Shown here: piece after piece, positions 45,864 through 56,513 of the stretch | How the letters are laid out: the number at the start of each line of letters is the position of its first letter | Numbering within the stretch: the stretch's first letter is position 1 | DNA from: Intestinimonas massiliensis (ex Afouda et al. 2020) | GTDB lineage: Bacteria > Bacillota > Clostridia > Oscillospirales > Oscillospiraceae | DNA length: 64,000 nucleotides | Assembly (NCBI RefSeq): GCF_001244995.1 | Contig: NZ_LN869529.1 | Span: 565,454-629,453, forward strand | Direction: 5' to 3' | Position numbers and translations under genes: made by a program | Notes under the pieces: model-generated | The model's input: the letters and a program-made list of their open reading frames with translations, nothing else | The model's database searches: none | What the model was told of the DNA's origin: nothing

Positions 45864-45976
45864 TGTACTTCCATCTTTTGCAGCACGGCGGGACAAATGT
45901 TGCATAAAAGCCGGAACAAAACCGGGCTTGCTCCCTGATAGTTGCAACAAAGTTGATTTGGCTTTCAAAAAGACCC

Positions 45977-46005
45977 TTGACAGGCGCCGGAAAATTCCTT
46001 ATACT
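45977..46005 (+). promoter_or_regulatory. glnA promoter
   Basis: Perfect TTGACA (45977-45982), 17-base spacer, TATACT (46000-46005). The expected start is near 46012. The 110 bases between purF and this promoter show no gene. Confidence 0.9.
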
Positions 46006-46011
46006 CAGAGT

Positions 46012-46066
46012 ATCAATTGCGAACGAAGGCGTTCCGGTCCATGTGGGCGGAGCGCCTTCTTTCCTT
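46012..46066 (+). promoter_or_regulatory. glnA leader: terminator with competing short hairpin
   Basis: A small hairpin GAACG-AAGG-CGTTC (46021-46034) uses the same bases as the 5' arm of a long terminator: GAAGGCG (46025-46031) pairs with CGCCTTC (46053-46059), strengthened by TCCG/CGGA inside, then TTTCCTT. The two cannot form together. This is the layout expected for antitermination by an ANTAR protein, and one is encoded just after glnA. Confidence 0.75.
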
Positions 46067-46116
46067 ATCGGAAACCTTTAGAATGTGTATTTCAATGATG
46101 AAAGGGGATACCCACC

Positions 46117-47448
46117 ATGGCGTACACCAAGGAAGACATCATCCGTATCGTAAAGGAAGAGGACATCGAATTCATCCGCATGCAGTTCACCGATATTTTC
46201 GGCCAGCTCAAGAACGTGGCCATTACCGCCTCCCAGATCGAGAAGGCCGTCAACAACCAGATCATGCTGGATGGCTCGTCCATCGAAGGCTTTGTCCGCA
46301 TCAACGAGTCTGACCAGTACCTCTATCCCGACCTGGACTCCTTTGTTGTGTTCCCCTGGCGGCCGCAGCACGGTAAGGTGGCCCGACTCATCTGCGACAT
46401 CTACAATCCCGACGGCACTCCCTTCGTAGGCGACCCCCGCGGCGTGCTGAAGCGGGTGCTGAAGAAGGCCGCCGACATGGGCTATGACACCTTCAACGTG
46501 GGCCCCGAGGCTGAGTTCTTCCTGTTCCAGACCGACGAGGAGGGCAAGCCCACCACCAAGACCAACGACGAGGCCGGCTACTTCGACCTGGGCCCCCTGG
46601 ACCACGGCGAGGGTACCCGCCGCGAGATCTGCATAGCGCTGGAGCAGATGGGATTTGAGATCGAGGCCAGCCACCACGAGGTGGCTCAGGGCCAGCACGA
46701 GATCGACTTCAAGTATGCCGAGGCTCTGAAGACCGCCGACAACATCATGACCTTCAAGCTGGCCGTCAAGACCCTGGCCCAGAAAAACGGCCTCCACGCC
46801 ACCTTTATGCCCAAGCCCATCTACGGCATCAATGGTTCCGGTATGCATACCAACATGTCCCTGTTCAAAAACGGCAAGAACGTGTTTTACGATCCCGACG
46901 GAGAGAAGGGGCTGTCCAAGGAGGCGTACAGCTTCATTGCCGGGCTGCTGGCCCATGTCAAGGGCATGTGCGCCGTAACCAACCCCCTGGTCAATTCCTA
47001 CAAGCGCCTGGTGCCTGGCTACGAGGCCCCCTGCTACCTGGCCTGGTCCGCCTCCAACCGATCCGCTCTAATCCGCATCCCCGCCGCCCGCGGTCAGTCC
47101 ACCCGCGTGGAGCTGCGCTCGCCCGACCCCGCCTGCAACCCCTATCTGGAGCTGGCCGTCCTGCTGGCGGCGGGCCTGGACGGCATCGAGAAGGGTATGG
47201 TTCCCCCGGCTGAGATTACCGAGAATATCTTCCAGATGGACGACGACGCCCGCGCCGCCGCTGGTATCGACAGCCTGCCCGGCTCCCTGGAGGAGGCCAT
47301 CAAGGCCATGCAGGCCGACCCGATGGTGCTGGAGACTCTGGGCGGGCATGTTTCCGAGAACTACATCGAGGGCAAGGCCAAGGAGTGGGACGAGTACCGC
47401 ACCCGTGTCAGCTCCTGGGAGCGCGAGAAGTACATCATCAACTATTGA
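46117..47448 (+). CDS. glnA: Glutamine synthetase, type I
   Basis: A 443-residue GSI. Signature segments are the N-terminal [18 protein letters not shown] metal ligands near residue 130, [10 protein letters not shown] near residue 248 (active site), and RIPAARG. The 443-residue length matches the Bacillus/Clostridia short form without the adenylylation site region. It fixes ammonia into glutamine. It has its own promoter and an attenuator-type leader, and is followed 87 bases later by an ANTAR regulator gene. Confidence 0.97.
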   Translation: MAYTKEDIIRIVKEEDIEFIRMQFTDIFGQLKNVAITASQIEKAVNNQIMLDGSSIEGFVRINESDQYLYPDLDSFVVFPWRPQHGKVARLICDIYNPDGTPFVGDPRGVLKRVLKKAADMGYDTFNVGPEAEFFLFQTDEEGKPTTKTNDEAGYFDLGPLDHGEGTRREICIALEQMGFEIEASHHEVAQGQHEIDFKYAEALKTADNIMTFKLAVKTLAQKNGLHATFMPKPIYGINGSGMHTNMSLFKNGKNVFYDPDGEKGLSKEAYSFIAGLLAHVKGMCAVTNPLVNSYKRLVPGYEAPCYLAWSASNRSALIRIPAARGQSTRVELRSPDPACNPYLELAVLLAAGLDGIEKGMVPPAEITENIFQMDDDARAAAGIDSLPGSLEEAIKAMQADPMVLETLGGHVSENYIEGKAKEWDEYRTRVSSWEREKYIINY

Positions 47449-47535
47449 TGGCCGGCGGTGGCCGGAATACCGTTCGAAAGGTTGACGGAGTGCTGACCCT
47501 GTGAGTAACTCCTTGACGCAAAGGAGTGATTGAAA

Positions 47536-48075
47536 ATGGGAATGGAACAAATCATCGTGGCTTTTGAAAGTCCCAAAAGCTGCGACCGGGTCCGGGAGAT
47601 TGTGGAGAACAGCGGAACGGCCTCCTGTATCGTCTGCCGTTCGGCAGCGGAGGTCAAGCGCACGGTGAACAAGCAGCGCGTCAGCACCGTGGTCTGCGGC
47701 TTCAAGCTTCCGGATGAGAGCGCAGAGGACCTGTTTGCGGACCTGCCATCCTCCTGCGCCATGCTGATGGTGGCCGTCCAGAACCTGCTGGATCTGTGCC
47801 AGACCGACGACATCTTCAAGCTGGCCTCCCCGGTGAGCCGGGGCGACCTGACCGCCTCCGTGCGGATGCTGCTGCAGATGGGGCACCGGCTGGAGAAGTT
47901 CACCCGGCCCCAGCGGAGCGGAGAAGAGCAGGCCATCATCAAGGAAGCCAAGGTGCTTCTCATGGAGCGGCACGGCATGAGCGAGGAGCAGGCCCACCGC
48001 TTCCTGCAGAAAAAGAGCATGAACTCCGGGGCCAAGATGGTCCAAACCGCCAAGCTGGTACTAGGCGGCCAATAA
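47536..48075 (+). CDS. ANTAR domain antitermination regulator
   Basis: A 179-residue protein. The N-terminal part (about residues 1-110) resembles a degenerate receiver: it has a receiver-like strand pattern but no clear phospho-acceptor Asp. The C-terminal ANTAR domain (about residues 125-178) reads EEQAIIKEAKVLLMERHGMSEEQAH then RFLQKKSMNSGAKM. ANTAR proteins bind paired RNA hairpins and prevent termination. I start at ATG 47536, 9 bases after AAGGAG. In Clostridia a similar gene (NitR/GlnR-type) follows glnA and controls it; that role is inferred here. Confidence 0.88.
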   Translation: MGMEQIIVAFESPKSCDRVREIVENSGTASCIVCRSAAEVKRTVNKQRVSTVVCGFKLPDESAEDLFADLPSSCAMLMVAVQNLLDLCQTDDIFKLASPVSRGDLTASVRMLLQMGHRLEKFTRPQRSGEEQAIIKEAKVLLMERHGMSEEQAHRFLQKKSMNSGAKMVQTAKLVLGGQ

Positions 48076-48207
48076 ACAACATACGATAGATGGGGATTTC
48101 CATCGGTCGAAGGACGAGGTTGTCTTTTTGGCGGCAGTCTGGTGATTACTGGCTGCCGCCAATCTGTATATACATTGAGTATCGGCATACGGATCAAGGA
48201 GGCAGCC

Positions 48208-49047
48208 ATGCGATTCACAAAAATGCAGGGTCTGGGAAACGACTACATCTATCTGGACTGTACCAAAGAACGGCCGGAGAACGCGCACGAGCTGGCGCGC
48301 AGGATATCGGACCGGCACTTCGGCGTAGGCTCGGACGGGCTGATTTGTGTCTGTCCCTCCCGTTCGGCGGATTTCCGCATGGAGATGTATAACGCCGACG
48401 GCACTCAGGGGGAGATGTGCGGCAACGGAATCCGCTGCATGGGCAAGTACGTCTACGACCGCGGGATGACGAACAAGACCGATCTGACCATCGAGACGCC
48501 GGGGGGCGTCAGGACCCTGCGGCTCCAGGTGGGGAAGGGGCAGGTGGTCTCGGCCACCGTGGATATGGGTGCCCCGGTCCTGGAGCCCGGCCGGATTCCC
48601 GTGGTGGCCCGGGGCAGCCGCTTCATCGGCAAGCAGCTTCACGTGCGGGGCAGGAGCTATGAGGTGACCTGCGTCTCCATGGGCAATCCCCACGCGGTGG
48701 TCTTCGTGCCGGATGTGGAGCGGCTGAATCTGGCGGAGATCGGTCCGGCCTTTGAGCGGCACGCCATCTTTCCCCACCGGGTCAACACGGAGTTTGTGCA
48801 GGTGGAGGGCCGCAGCAGCCTGCGTATGCGGGTCTGGGAACGGGGCAGCGGCGAGACGCTGGCCTGCGGTACCGGGGCCTGCGCCAGCGTGGTGGCCGGC
48901 AGTCTGACCGGCCGTTCCGAACGAACCGCCACGGTCCGGCTGCGAGGCGGAGAGTTGGATGTCCGCTGGGATCAGGAGGACGGCCACGTCTATATGACCG
49001 GGCCCGCCGTCACAGTATTTGAGGGCGAGTGGCCCGAGAAAATGTAA
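48208..49047 (+). CDS. dapF: Diaminopimelate epimerase
   Basis: A 279-residue epimerase interconverting LL- and meso-diaminopimelate. Two catalytic cysteines lie in MCGNGIRC near residue 72 and ACGTGACA near residue 217; the substrate motif GLGNDY is near the N terminus. AAGGAGG precedes ATG 48208. It is 18 bases upstream of dapL, so the last steps of lysine/peptidoglycan precursor synthesis are co-expressed. Confidence 0.96.
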   Translation: MRFTKMQGLGNDYIYLDCTKERPENAHELARRISDRHFGVGSDGLICVCPSRSADFRMEMYNADGTQGEMCGNGIRCMGKYVYDRGMTNKTDLTIETPGGVRTLRLQVGKGQVVSATVDMGAPVLEPGRIPVVARGSRFIGKQLHVRGRSYEVTCVSMGNPHAVVFVPDVERLNLAEIGPAFERHAIFPHRVNTEFVQVEGRSSLRMRVWERGSGETLACGTGACASVVAGSLTGRSERTATVRLRGGELDVRWDQEDGHVYMTGPAVTVFEGEWPEKM

Positions 49048-49065
49048 GGAGAGAGGAAGGGACCT

Positions 49066-50283
49066 ATGACAGCCATCAACGAGAATTTTCAAAAGCTGCC
49101 CGGCAGCTATCTCTTTTCTGAGATTGCCCGGCGGGTGGCGGCCTATGAACAGGAGCACCCCGACAAAAAGCTGATCCGCTTAGGCATCGGAGACGTGACC
49201 CGCCCCCTTCCGGAAGCGGTGACCGCCGCCATGCACAGGGCGGTGGACGACATGGCCACCGCCGGGGGCTTCCACGGCTACGGCCCGGAGCAGGGCTACG
49301 ACTTTCTGCGGGAGGCCATCGCCCGGTGCGACTATCAGGCCCGGAACGTGGATATCCAGCCCGGTGAGATCTTCGTCTCCGACGGGGCCAAGAGCGACTG
49401 CGGCAACATCGTGGACCTGTTTGCACGGGAAAACAGGGTAGCGGTCTGCGACCCGGTGTACCCGGTGTATGTGGACACCAACGCCATGGCCGGCCGGGCC
49501 GGGGACTACGACGAGGCCGCCGGCCGCTGGACCAACCTGATCTACATGCCATGTATAGCGGAAAACGGCTTTACACCCGCCATCCCGGAGGGAAGGGCCG
49601 ACATGATCTACCTCTGTTTCCCCAACAACCCCACCGGCGCGGTGGCCACCCGGGTACAGCTTCAGGCCTGGGTGAATTACGCCAACGCCAACGGCTCGGT
49701 GATCCTGTTCGACGCGGCCTACGAGGCGTTTATCACCACCCCCGGCATTCCCCACAGCATTTTTGAGATTCCAGGCGCGGAGACCTGCGCCATTGAGTTC
49801 CGCTCCTTCTCCAAGACCGCTGGCTTCACCGGTACCCGCTGTGCCTATACGGTGGTGCCCAAGGCGCTGGAGCGGGGCGGGGCCAGCCTCAACAGCCTGT
49901 GGAACCGCAGACAGTGCACCAAGTTCAACGGCGTGCCCTATGTGGTCCAGCGGGGCGCTGAGGCGGTCTACTCCGACGAGGGCCGGGCGCAGGTCCGGGA
50001 GACCCTGGACTACTACTTGAATAACGCCCGGGTCATCCGGGAGGGCCTGACGGCTGCCGGGCTCACCGTCTCGGGCGGGGTGGATTCCCCCTATGTGTGG
50101 GCCAGAACGCCCGCCGGCATGCCATCCTGGGACTTTTTCGACCGGCTGCTCCGGCGGGCCAATGTGGTCACTACTCCGGGGGCCGGCTTCGGCCCCAGCG
50201 GTGAGGGCTACATCCGCCTCACCGGCTTCGGCGAGGCAACCGCCACCCAGGAGGCGGTCCGGCGCATTAAGAGCGCGCTTTAA
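49066..50283 (+). CDS. dapL: LL-diaminopimelate aminotransferase
   Basis: A 405-residue class I/II PLP aminotransferase. The signature residues are [10 protein letters not shown] near residue 186, the Asp-Tyr region LFDAAYEAF, and the PLP lysine in [13 protein letters not shown] near residue 250. The N-terminal [11 protein letters not shown] and [10 protein letters not shown] are typical of DapL. It converts tetrahydrodipicolinate directly to LL-DAP, bypassing the succinyl/acetyl routes. The partner dapF is immediately upstream. Confidence 0.95.
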   Translation: MTAINENFQKLPGSYLFSEIARRVAAYEQEHPDKKLIRLGIGDVTRPLPEAVTAAMHRAVDDMATAGGFHGYGPEQGYDFLREAIARCDYQARNVDIQPGEIFVSDGAKSDCGNIVDLFARENRVAVCDPVYPVYVDTNAMAGRAGDYDEAAGRWTNLIYMPCIAENGFTPAIPEGRADMIYLCFPNNPTGAVATRVQLQAWVNYANANGSVILFDAAYEAFITTPGIPHSIFEIPGAETCAIEFRSFSKTAGFTGTRCAYTVVPKALERGGASLNSLWNRRQCTKFNGVPYVVQRGAEAVYSDEGRAQVRETLDYYLNNARVIREGLTAAGLTVSGGVDSPYVWARTPAGMPSWDFFDRLLRRANVVTTPGAGFGPSGEGYIRLTGFGEATATQEAVRRIKSAL

Positions 50284-50300
50284 TCGGATAGCAAAACGTA

Positions 50301-50362
50301 CAACGGGGTACGGGCGTTGGGTGGCAGAAGGTGGCCGCCCGGCGCGCGTGCCCCTATTTTTT
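50301..50362 (+). promoter_or_regulatory. Leader hairpins upstream of gltB
   Basis: A short stem CAACG / CGTTG (50301-50305 with 50315-50319) overlaps the 5' arm of a longer terminator: GGGGTACG (50305-50312) pairs with CGTGCCCC (50347-50354), followed by TATTTTTT. The design is the same as in the glnA leader. It may be the dapL terminator, an attenuator of gltBD, or both; no promoter is seen between dapL and this site. Confidence 0.6.
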
Positions 50363-50390
50363 GATTCTGACCCGGAAAGGGGCTTTGTAC

Positions 50391-53300
50391 ATGCAAGAGA
50401 ACAGACAAGAAGGCTATCGACAGCGGGGCTTGTACGATCCTGCCTTTGAACATGACGCCTGCGGCATCGGAGCCGTGGTGGACATCAAGGGCCGCAAGAG
50501 CCATCAGACCGTGGACGACGCCCTGAAGATCGTGGAAAAGCTGGAGCACCGGGCCGGAAAGGACGCCGAAGGCAAGACCGGCGACGGCGTAGGTATCCTG
50601 CTCCAAATTTCGCACAGGTTTTTCTCTAAGGCTGTGAAGGGATGGAATTTTACCCTTGGAGAAGAGCGGGATTACGGGGTCGGCATGTTTTTCTTCCCAC
50701 AGGACAGCCTGAAGCGCAGCCAGGCCAAGAAGATGTTTGAAGTCATCGTGGAGAAGGAGGGCATGGAGTTCCTGGGCTGGCGGGCGGTCCCGGTCGAACC
50801 CGGCATCCTGGGCACGAGGGCGCTGAATAAAATGCCATGCATTGAGCAGGGCTTCGTGAAGCGGCCGGAGGGCGTGGCGCAGGGCCTGGATTTTGACCGG
50901 AAGCTCTACGTGGCCCGGAGGGTCTTTGAGCAATCGGGTGGGGACGGCACCTATGTCTGCTCGCTGTCCAGCCGTACCATCGTCTATAAGGGCATGTTCC
51001 TGGTCCATCAGCTCCGGCGGTTTTACCCGGACCTTCAGGACCAGGATTACCAGTCGGCCATTGCCCTGGTCCACTCCCGGTTTTCCACCAATACCAACCC
51101 CTCCTGGGAGCGGGCCCACCCCAACCGGCTCCTCCTTCACAATGGAGAGATCAACACCATCCGGGGCAATGCCGACCGGATGCTGGCCCGGGAGGAGACC
51201 ATGTCCTCCCCTCTGCTGGACAGCGACATGGACAAGATCCTGCCCGTCATTAACGAGGCGGGCTCCGACTCCGCCATGCTGGACAACACTCTGGAGTTCA
51301 TGATGATGGCCGGCATGGACCTGCCCCTGGCGGTCATGGTGGCTATCCCCGAACCCTGGAGCAACGATAAGACCATTTCCCGGGCCAAGCGGGATCTGTA
51401 CCAATATTACGCCATCCTGATGGAGGCGTGGGACGGCCCGGCCTCCATCCTGTTCTCCGACGGCGACGTGGTGGGCGCGGTGCTGGACCGCAACGGTCTG
51501 CGCCCCTCCCGGTACTATGTCACCGCCGACGACAAGCTGATTCTGTCCTCCGAGGTGGGGGTGCTGGGTCTCCCCGCCGAGCGCATCGTCACCAAGTCCC
51601 GGTTGCAGCCCGGCAGGATGCTGCTGGTGGATACCCGGCAGGGCCGCATCATAGGGGATGAGGAGCTGAAGGCCTCCTACGCCGCCCGGCAGCCCTACGG
51701 CGAGTGGTTGGACAAAAACCTGGTTCATCTGTCCGACCTCAGCATTCCCAACCACCGGGTGGAGATGAGCTCCAAGGAGCAGCTCGCCCGGCTGCAGAAG
51801 GCCTTTGGATATACCTACGAGGACGTGCGCAACACCATCCTCCCCATGGCCCGCACTGGCGCCGAACCCACCGCCGCTATGGGCATTGACATTCCCCTGG
51901 CCGTCCTGGATCAGGAGGGGCAGCCTCTGTTCAACTACTTCAAGCAGCTCTTTGCTCAGGTGACCAACCCGCCCATCGACGCCATCCGGGAGGAGGTGGT
52001 CACCGATACCACCGTCTACATCGGGGATGACGGCAACCTGCTGCAGGAGAAGGCAGAAAACTGCAAAGTGCTTCAGGTCCGCAATCCCATCCTCACCTCC
52101 ACCGACCTGATGAAGATCCGCCATATGAAAAAGCCCGGCTTCCATGTGGAGACGGTTTCCATCCTGTATTATAAGAACACCCCCCTCAAGCGGGCGCTGG
52201 ACCACCTGTTTGTGGCGGTGGATCGGGCCTACCGCAACGGGGCCAACATCGTCATCCTCTCCGACCGGGGAGTGGACGAGAACCATGTGGCCATCCCGTC
52301 CCTGCTGGCGGTGTCCGCCATCGAGCAGTATCTGATCCGCACCAAAAAGCGTACGGCGGTGTCCATTCTCCTGGAGTCCGCCGAGCCTCGGGACGTCCAC
52401 CACTTCGCCACGCTGCTGGGCTATGGCGCTCGGGCCATCAACCCCTATCTGGCTCAGGAGACCATCGTGGAGCTCATTGAGGAGGGCCTGCTGGACAAGG
52501 AGTTCCACGCCGCTGTGGCCGACTACAATTCCGCTGTCCTCCACGGCATTGTGAAGATCGCCTCCAAGATGGGCATCTCCACCATCCAGTCCTACCAGTC
52601 CGCCCAGATCTTTGAGGCGGTGGGCATCGCCCGGGACGTCATCGACGTGTATTTTACCAACACCATCTCCCGGGTGGGCGGCATCGGCCTGAGGGAGATC
52701 GGCGCTCTGGTGGACAAAAACCACGCCAGGGCCTTCGATCCCCTTGGCCTGGGCACCGACCTGACGCTGGACTCCCTGGGGGCCCACAAGGCCCGGGCGG
52801 GCCACGAGGACCACATGTATAACCCCCAGACCATCCATCTGCTCCAGGAGTCCGCCCGACGGGGAGACTACGGGCTGTTCAAGCAGTACACCGCACTGGT
52901 GGACGATGAGCACAAGCCCCACACTCTGCGCGGCCTGCTGGACATCAAGTACGCCGAGAAGCCCATCTCCCTGGACGAAGTGGAGGGTGTGGATTCCATT
53001 GTCAGGCGCTTCAAGACCGGCGCCATGAGCTACGGCTCCATCTCCCAGGAGGCCCACGAGTGCATGGCCCAGGCCATGAACCGGCTGGGGGGAAAGTCCA
53101 ACTCCGGCGAGGGCGGCGAGCGGCCCGAGCGCCTGGGCACGGACCGGAACTCTGCCATTAAGCAGGTGGCCTCCGGGCGGTTCGGCGTCACCAGCGAGTA
53201 CCTGGTGTCCGCCGACGAAATCCAGATCAAGCTGGCCCAGGGGGCCAAGCCCGGCGAGGGCGGTCACCTGCCCAGCCAGAAGGTCTACCCCTGGATCGCC

Positions 53301-54941
53301 AAGACCCGCTACTCCACCCCCGGCGTCTCCCTGATCTCCCCGCCGCCTCACCACGACATTTACTCCATCGAGGACCTGGCCCAGCTTATCTACGATTTGA
53401 AAAATGCCAACCGCAGGGCCCGTATCTCGGTGAAGCTGGTCAGCGAGGCAGGGGTGGGCACCATTGCCGCCGGCGTGGCCAAGGCGGGGGCACAGGTGGT
53501 GCTGATCTCCGGCCATGACGGCGGCACCGGCGCCGCTCCCCGCAGCTCCATCCACGGGGCGGGCCTACCCTGGGAGCTGGGTCTGGCCGAGACCCACCAG
53601 ACCCTAATGGAAAACGGCCTGCGCTCCCGGGTGGTGCTGGAGACCGATGGCAAGCTGATGTCCGGGCGGGACGTGGCCATCGCCTGTATGCTGGGCGCGG
53701 AGGAGTTTGGCTTTGCCACCGCGCCTCTGGTCACCATGGGCTGCGTCATGATGCGGGTGTGCAACCTGGACACCTGCCCCGTGGGCGTGGCCACCCAGAA
53801 CCCGGAACTGCGTAAGCGGTTCAAAGGGAAGCCGGAATATGTGGTCAACTTTATGCGCTTCATCGCCCAGGAGCTGCGGGAGCATATGGCCCGGTTGGGT
53901 GTGCCCACCGTGGACGAGCTGGTGGGTCGCACCGACCTGCTTCAGGTCCGGGAGCACGCCGTCAACGGCCGGGCCGCCACCGTGGACCTGTCCGTCCTGC
54001 TTGAGAATCCCCTCCACGGCACAGGGGTGAAGGAGCACTTTGACCCGGCGGACGTCTACGATTTCCACCTGGAGGATACCGTGGACCTGAAGATTCTGGA
54101 GAAGAAGCTGAAAGATGCCCTGGAGAAGGGGGAGAAAGCCTCCATTGAGATCCCTGTCTCCTCCACGGACCGGACGCTGGGGGCCATTCTGGGCTCCGAC
54201 ATTACCCGGCTTCACGGCAGCGCCCTGGCGGAGGACACCCTCACCGTCAAATGTACCGGCGGCGGCGGCCAGTCCTTTGGCGCCTTCATCCCAAAGGGGC
54301 TCACCCTGGAGCTGGAGGGCGATTCCAATGACTACTTCGGAAAGGGCCTCTCCGGCGGCAAGCTGGTGGTCTATCCGCCCAAGGACAGCCCCTTCCCGGC
54401 AGAGGAGAACATCATCATCGGCAACGTGGCCCTGTACGGGGCGACCTCCGGCAAGGCCTTCGTCTGCGGCGTGGCGGGAGAGCGCTTCTGCGTGCGCAAC
54501 TCCGGCGCCACCGCCGTGGTGGAGGGCACCGGCGACCACGGCTGCGAATACATGACCGGCGGCCGTGTGGTGGTGCTGGGCCGCACCGGCAAGAACTTTG
54601 CCGCGGGCATGTCCGGCGGGGTGGCCTATGTCCTGGACGAGGACCGGGACCTCTATATGCGGCTGAACAAGCATCTGGTGTCCATGGATCTGGTGACGGA
54701 GAAGCACGACATCTCCGAGCTCAGGACACTGATTCAGGAGCATGTAGCCGCCACCGGCTCTCGGCGGGGTATGGAGATCCTGACCGACTTCGACCGCTAT
54801 GTACCCCTGTTCAAGAAAATTCTGCCCCATGACTATGACCAGATGCTGCGCACCATCGCCCAACTGGAGGAGAAGGGCATGAACCGGGACCAGGCCGAAG
54901 TGGAGGCCTTTTATCGGAACACGAAGGGAGGGGAGCAGTAA
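50391..54941 (+). CDS. gltB: Glutamate synthase large subunit
   Basis: A 1516-residue GOGAT large subunit. The N-terminal glutaminase has its nucleophile Cys in HDACGIG near residue 22, so a propeptide is removed. The FMN/synthase domain carries GAMSYGSISQEAH near residue 880, GGKSNSGEGGE, and the 3Fe-4S cysteines in MGCVMMRVCNLDTCPVG near residue 1120. The C-terminal GXGXG domain has GVAGERFCVRNSGA and EGTGDHGCEYM. GGAAAGGGG precedes ATG 50391. It makes glutamate from glutamine and 2-oxoglutarate with GltD. Confidence 0.97.
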   Translation: MQENRQEGYRQRGLYDPAFEHDACGIGAVVDIKGRKSHQTVDDALKIVEKLEHRAGKDAEGKTGDGVGILLQISHRFFSKAVKGWNFTLGEERDYGVGMFFFPQDSLKRSQAKKMFEVIVEKEGMEFLGWRAVPVEPGILGTRALNKMPCIEQGFVKRPEGVAQGLDFDRKLYVARRVFEQSGGDGTYVCSLSSRTIVYKGMFLVHQLRRFYPDLQDQDYQSAIALVHSRFSTNTNPSWERAHPNRLLLHNGEINTIRGNADRMLAREETMSSPLLDSDMDKILPVINEAGSDSAMLDNTLEFMMMAGMDLPLAVMVAIPEPWSNDKTISRAKRDLYQYYAILMEAWDGPASILFSDGDVVGAVLDRNGLRPSRYYVTADDKLILSSEVGVLGLPAERIVTKSRLQPGRMLLVDTRQGRIIGDEELKASYAARQPYGEWLDKNLVHLSDLSIPNHRVEMSSKEQLARLQKAFGYTYEDVRNTILPMARTGAEPTAAMGIDIPLAVLDQEGQPLFNYFKQLFAQVTNPPIDAIREEVVTDTTVYIGDDGNLLQEKAENCKVLQVRNPILTSTDLMKIRHMKKPGFHVETVSILYYKNTPLKRALDHLFVAVDRAYRNGANIVILSDRGVDENHVAIPSLLAVSAIEQYLIRTKKRTAVSILLESAEPRDVHHFATLLGYGARAINPYLAQETIVELIEEGLLDKEFHAAVADYNSAVLHGIVKIASKMGISTIQSYQSAQIFEAVGIARDVIDVYFTNTISRVGGIGLREIGALVDKNHARAFDPLGLGTDLTLDSLGAHKARAGHEDHMYNPQTIHLLQESARRGDYGLFKQYTALVDDEHKPHTLRGLLDIKYAEKPISLDEVEGVDSIVRRFKTGAMSYGSISQEAHECMAQAMNRLGGKSNSGEGGERPERLGTDRNSAIKQVASGRFGVTSEYLVSADEIQIKLAQGAKPGEGGHLPSQKVYPWIAKTRYSTPGVSLISPPPHHDIYSIEDLAQLIYDLKNANRRARISVKLVSEAGVGTIAAGVAKAGAQVVLISGHDGGTGAAPRSSIHGAGLPWELGLAETHQTLMENGLRSRVVLETDGKLMSGRDVAIACMLGAEEFGFATAPLVTMGCVMMRVCNLDTCPVGVATQNPELRKRFKGKPEYVVNFMRFIAQELREHMARLGVPTVDELVGRTDLLQVREHAVNGRAATVDLSVLLENPLHGTGVKEHFDPADVYDFHLEDTVDLKILEKKLKDALEKGEKASIEIPVSSTDRTLGAILGSDITRLHGSALAEDTLTVKCTGGGGQSFGAFIPKGLTLELEGDSNDYFGKGLSGGKLVVYPPKDSPFPAEENIIIGNVALYGATSGKAFVCGVAGERFCVRNSGATAVVEGTGDHGCEYMTGGRVVVLGRTGKNFAAGMSGGVAYVLDEDRDLYMRLNKHLVSMDLVTEKHDISELRTLIQEHVAATGSRRGMEILTDFDRYVPLFKKILPHDYDQMLRTIAQLEEKGMNRDQAEVEAFYRNTKGGEQ

Positions 54942-56401
54942 TGGGAAAACCCACCGGATTTATGGAATATCAGCGCCGGGGCAACCCGGCCCAGGCTCCG
55001 CAGGAGCGCGTCCAGCACTTTGACGAGTTCCACCCGCGGCTGGGCCGGGAGGAGCGCCGGCGGCAGGGAGCCCGCTGCATGGAGTGCGGCGTCCCCTTCT
55101 GCCAGTCCGGCTCCGTCCTGAACGGCATGGTTTCCGGCTGTCCGCTGCACAACCTGATCCCCGAGTGGAACGATCTGATCTATACCGGCAACTTCGGACA
55201 CGCCGTCCAACGGCTGCTCAAGACCAACAACTTCCCCGAATTTACCGGCCGGGTCTGCCCGGCCCTGTGCGAGGCGGCCTGCACCTGCGGCCTCAACGGC
55301 GAAGCGGTCACCATCAAGGAAAACGAGCTGGGAGCCATTGAAGACGCCTGGGAAACAGGGCTTATCCGGCCCCATCCGCCCAAGGTCCGTACCGGCAAGC
55401 AGGTGGCGGTGGTGGGCTCCGGGCCCTCCGGCCTGGCAGCGGCCGACCAGCTCAATAAGCGGGGCCACACGGTCACCGTCTTTGAGCGGGCGGACCGGAT
55501 CGGGGGACTGCTGATGTACGGAATCCCCAACATGAAGCTGGAAAAGCAGATCATCCAGCGGCGGGTCGATCTGATGGCCGCCGAGGGAGTGAACTTCGTC
55601 ACCGGCGTGGACGTGGGGAAGGACAAGCCGGCCAAGGAGCTGCTGCGGGACTTCGACGCGGTGGTGCTGTGCTGCGGGGCGGGCAATCCCAGGGATTTGT
55701 CTGTGCCAGGAAGAGGTGGAAAGGATATTTACTTTGCGGTTGATTTCCTCAAATCCACCACCAAGAGCCTCCTGGATTCGCAGCTCAAGGACAAACAATA
55801 TCTCTCCGCCAAGGGCAAGCGAGTGGTCATCGTGGGCGGCGGCGACACGGGCAACGACTGCGTGGGCACCTGCATCCGACACGGCTGTAAGTCGGTGGTC
55901 CAGTTGGAGATGATGCCCAAGGCGCCGGACTGCCGGACCGAACACAACCCCTGGCCGGAGTGGCCCAGGGTGTGTAAAACCGATTACGGCCAGGAGGAGG
56001 CCATCGCTGTCTTTGGACGGGACCCCCGGGTCTATCAGACCACCGTCACCGAGTGCGTCCGGGACGACCAGGGTCGCCTCACCGCCCTCCAAACGGTGAA
56101 GCTGACGCCGGACCTGAAACCGGTGGAGGGCAGCGAATCCACCATGCCCTGCGATCTGCTGCTCATCGCGGCGGGCTTTTTAGGCTGCGAGAGCTATGTA
56201 CCGGAGGCCTTCGGCGCGGCCCTGACCCCCCGGGCGGCGGTGCAGACCGAGGCGGGAAGGTACGCCTCTAGCGTGCCCCGGGTGTTCACTGCGGGTGACA
56301 TGCACCGGGGCCAGTCCCTGGTGGTTTGGGCCATCCAGGAGGGGCGAGCCGCCGCCCGGGAGGTGGACGAATCCCTCATGGGCTATACCAACCTGGAGTG
56401 A
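54941..56401 (+). CDS. gltD: Glutamate synthase small subunit
   Basis: A 486-residue NADPH-dependent GltD. N-terminal cysteine clusters [11 protein letters not shown] and [17 protein letters not shown] (about residues 45-110) hold 4Fe-4S centres. FAD binding is [15 protein letters not shown] near residue 152 and NADPH binding is [16 protein letters not shown] near residue 300. The start overlaps the gltB stop by 1 base. Electrons pass from NADPH through FAD and the clusters to GltB. Confidence 0.97.
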   Translation: MGKPTGFMEYQRRGNPAQAPQERVQHFDEFHPRLGREERRRQGARCMECGVPFCQSGSVLNGMVSGCPLHNLIPEWNDLIYTGNFGHAVQRLLKTNNFPEFTGRVCPALCEAACTCGLNGEAVTIKENELGAIEDAWETGLIRPHPPKVRTGKQVAVVGSGPSGLAAADQLNKRGHTVTVFERADRIGGLLMYGIPNMKLEKQIIQRRVDLMAAEGVNFVTGVDVGKDKPAKELLRDFDAVVLCCGAGNPRDLSVPGRGGKDIYFAVDFLKSTTKSLLDSQLKDKQYLSAKGKRVVIVGGGDTGNDCVGTCIRHGCKSVVQLEMMPKAPDCRTEHNPWPEWPRVCKTDYGQEEAIAVFGRDPRVYQTTVTECVRDDQGRLTALQTVKLTPDLKPVEGSESTMPCDLLLIAAGFLGCESYVPEAFGAALTPRAAVQTEAGRYASSVPRVFTAGDMHRGQSLVVWAIQEGRAAAREVDESLMGYTNLE

Positions 56402-56412
56402 GAGCACCTCTT

Positions 56413-56447
56413 CGAATGGGCCGCAGTTTGCGGCCCATTCGCCATTT
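56413..56447 (+). terminator. Terminator of gltBD
   Basis: Stem CGAATGGGCCGC / GCGGCCCATTCG with an AGTTT loop, followed by CCATTTTA. Confidence 0.75.
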
Positions 56448-56513
56448 TATGGTTGCACTGGGCCGCCGTGTGCTTTATCATGTTGCCTGGTGATTGGATT
56501 GCGACGAATTGGG

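Noticed and set aside
50280-53555. A 1091-codon open frame on the minus strand
   Set aside because: It lies wholly antisense to gltB, which has all catalytic motifs. Long antisense frames are expected from strong third-position GC bias; no ribosome site or family similarity.
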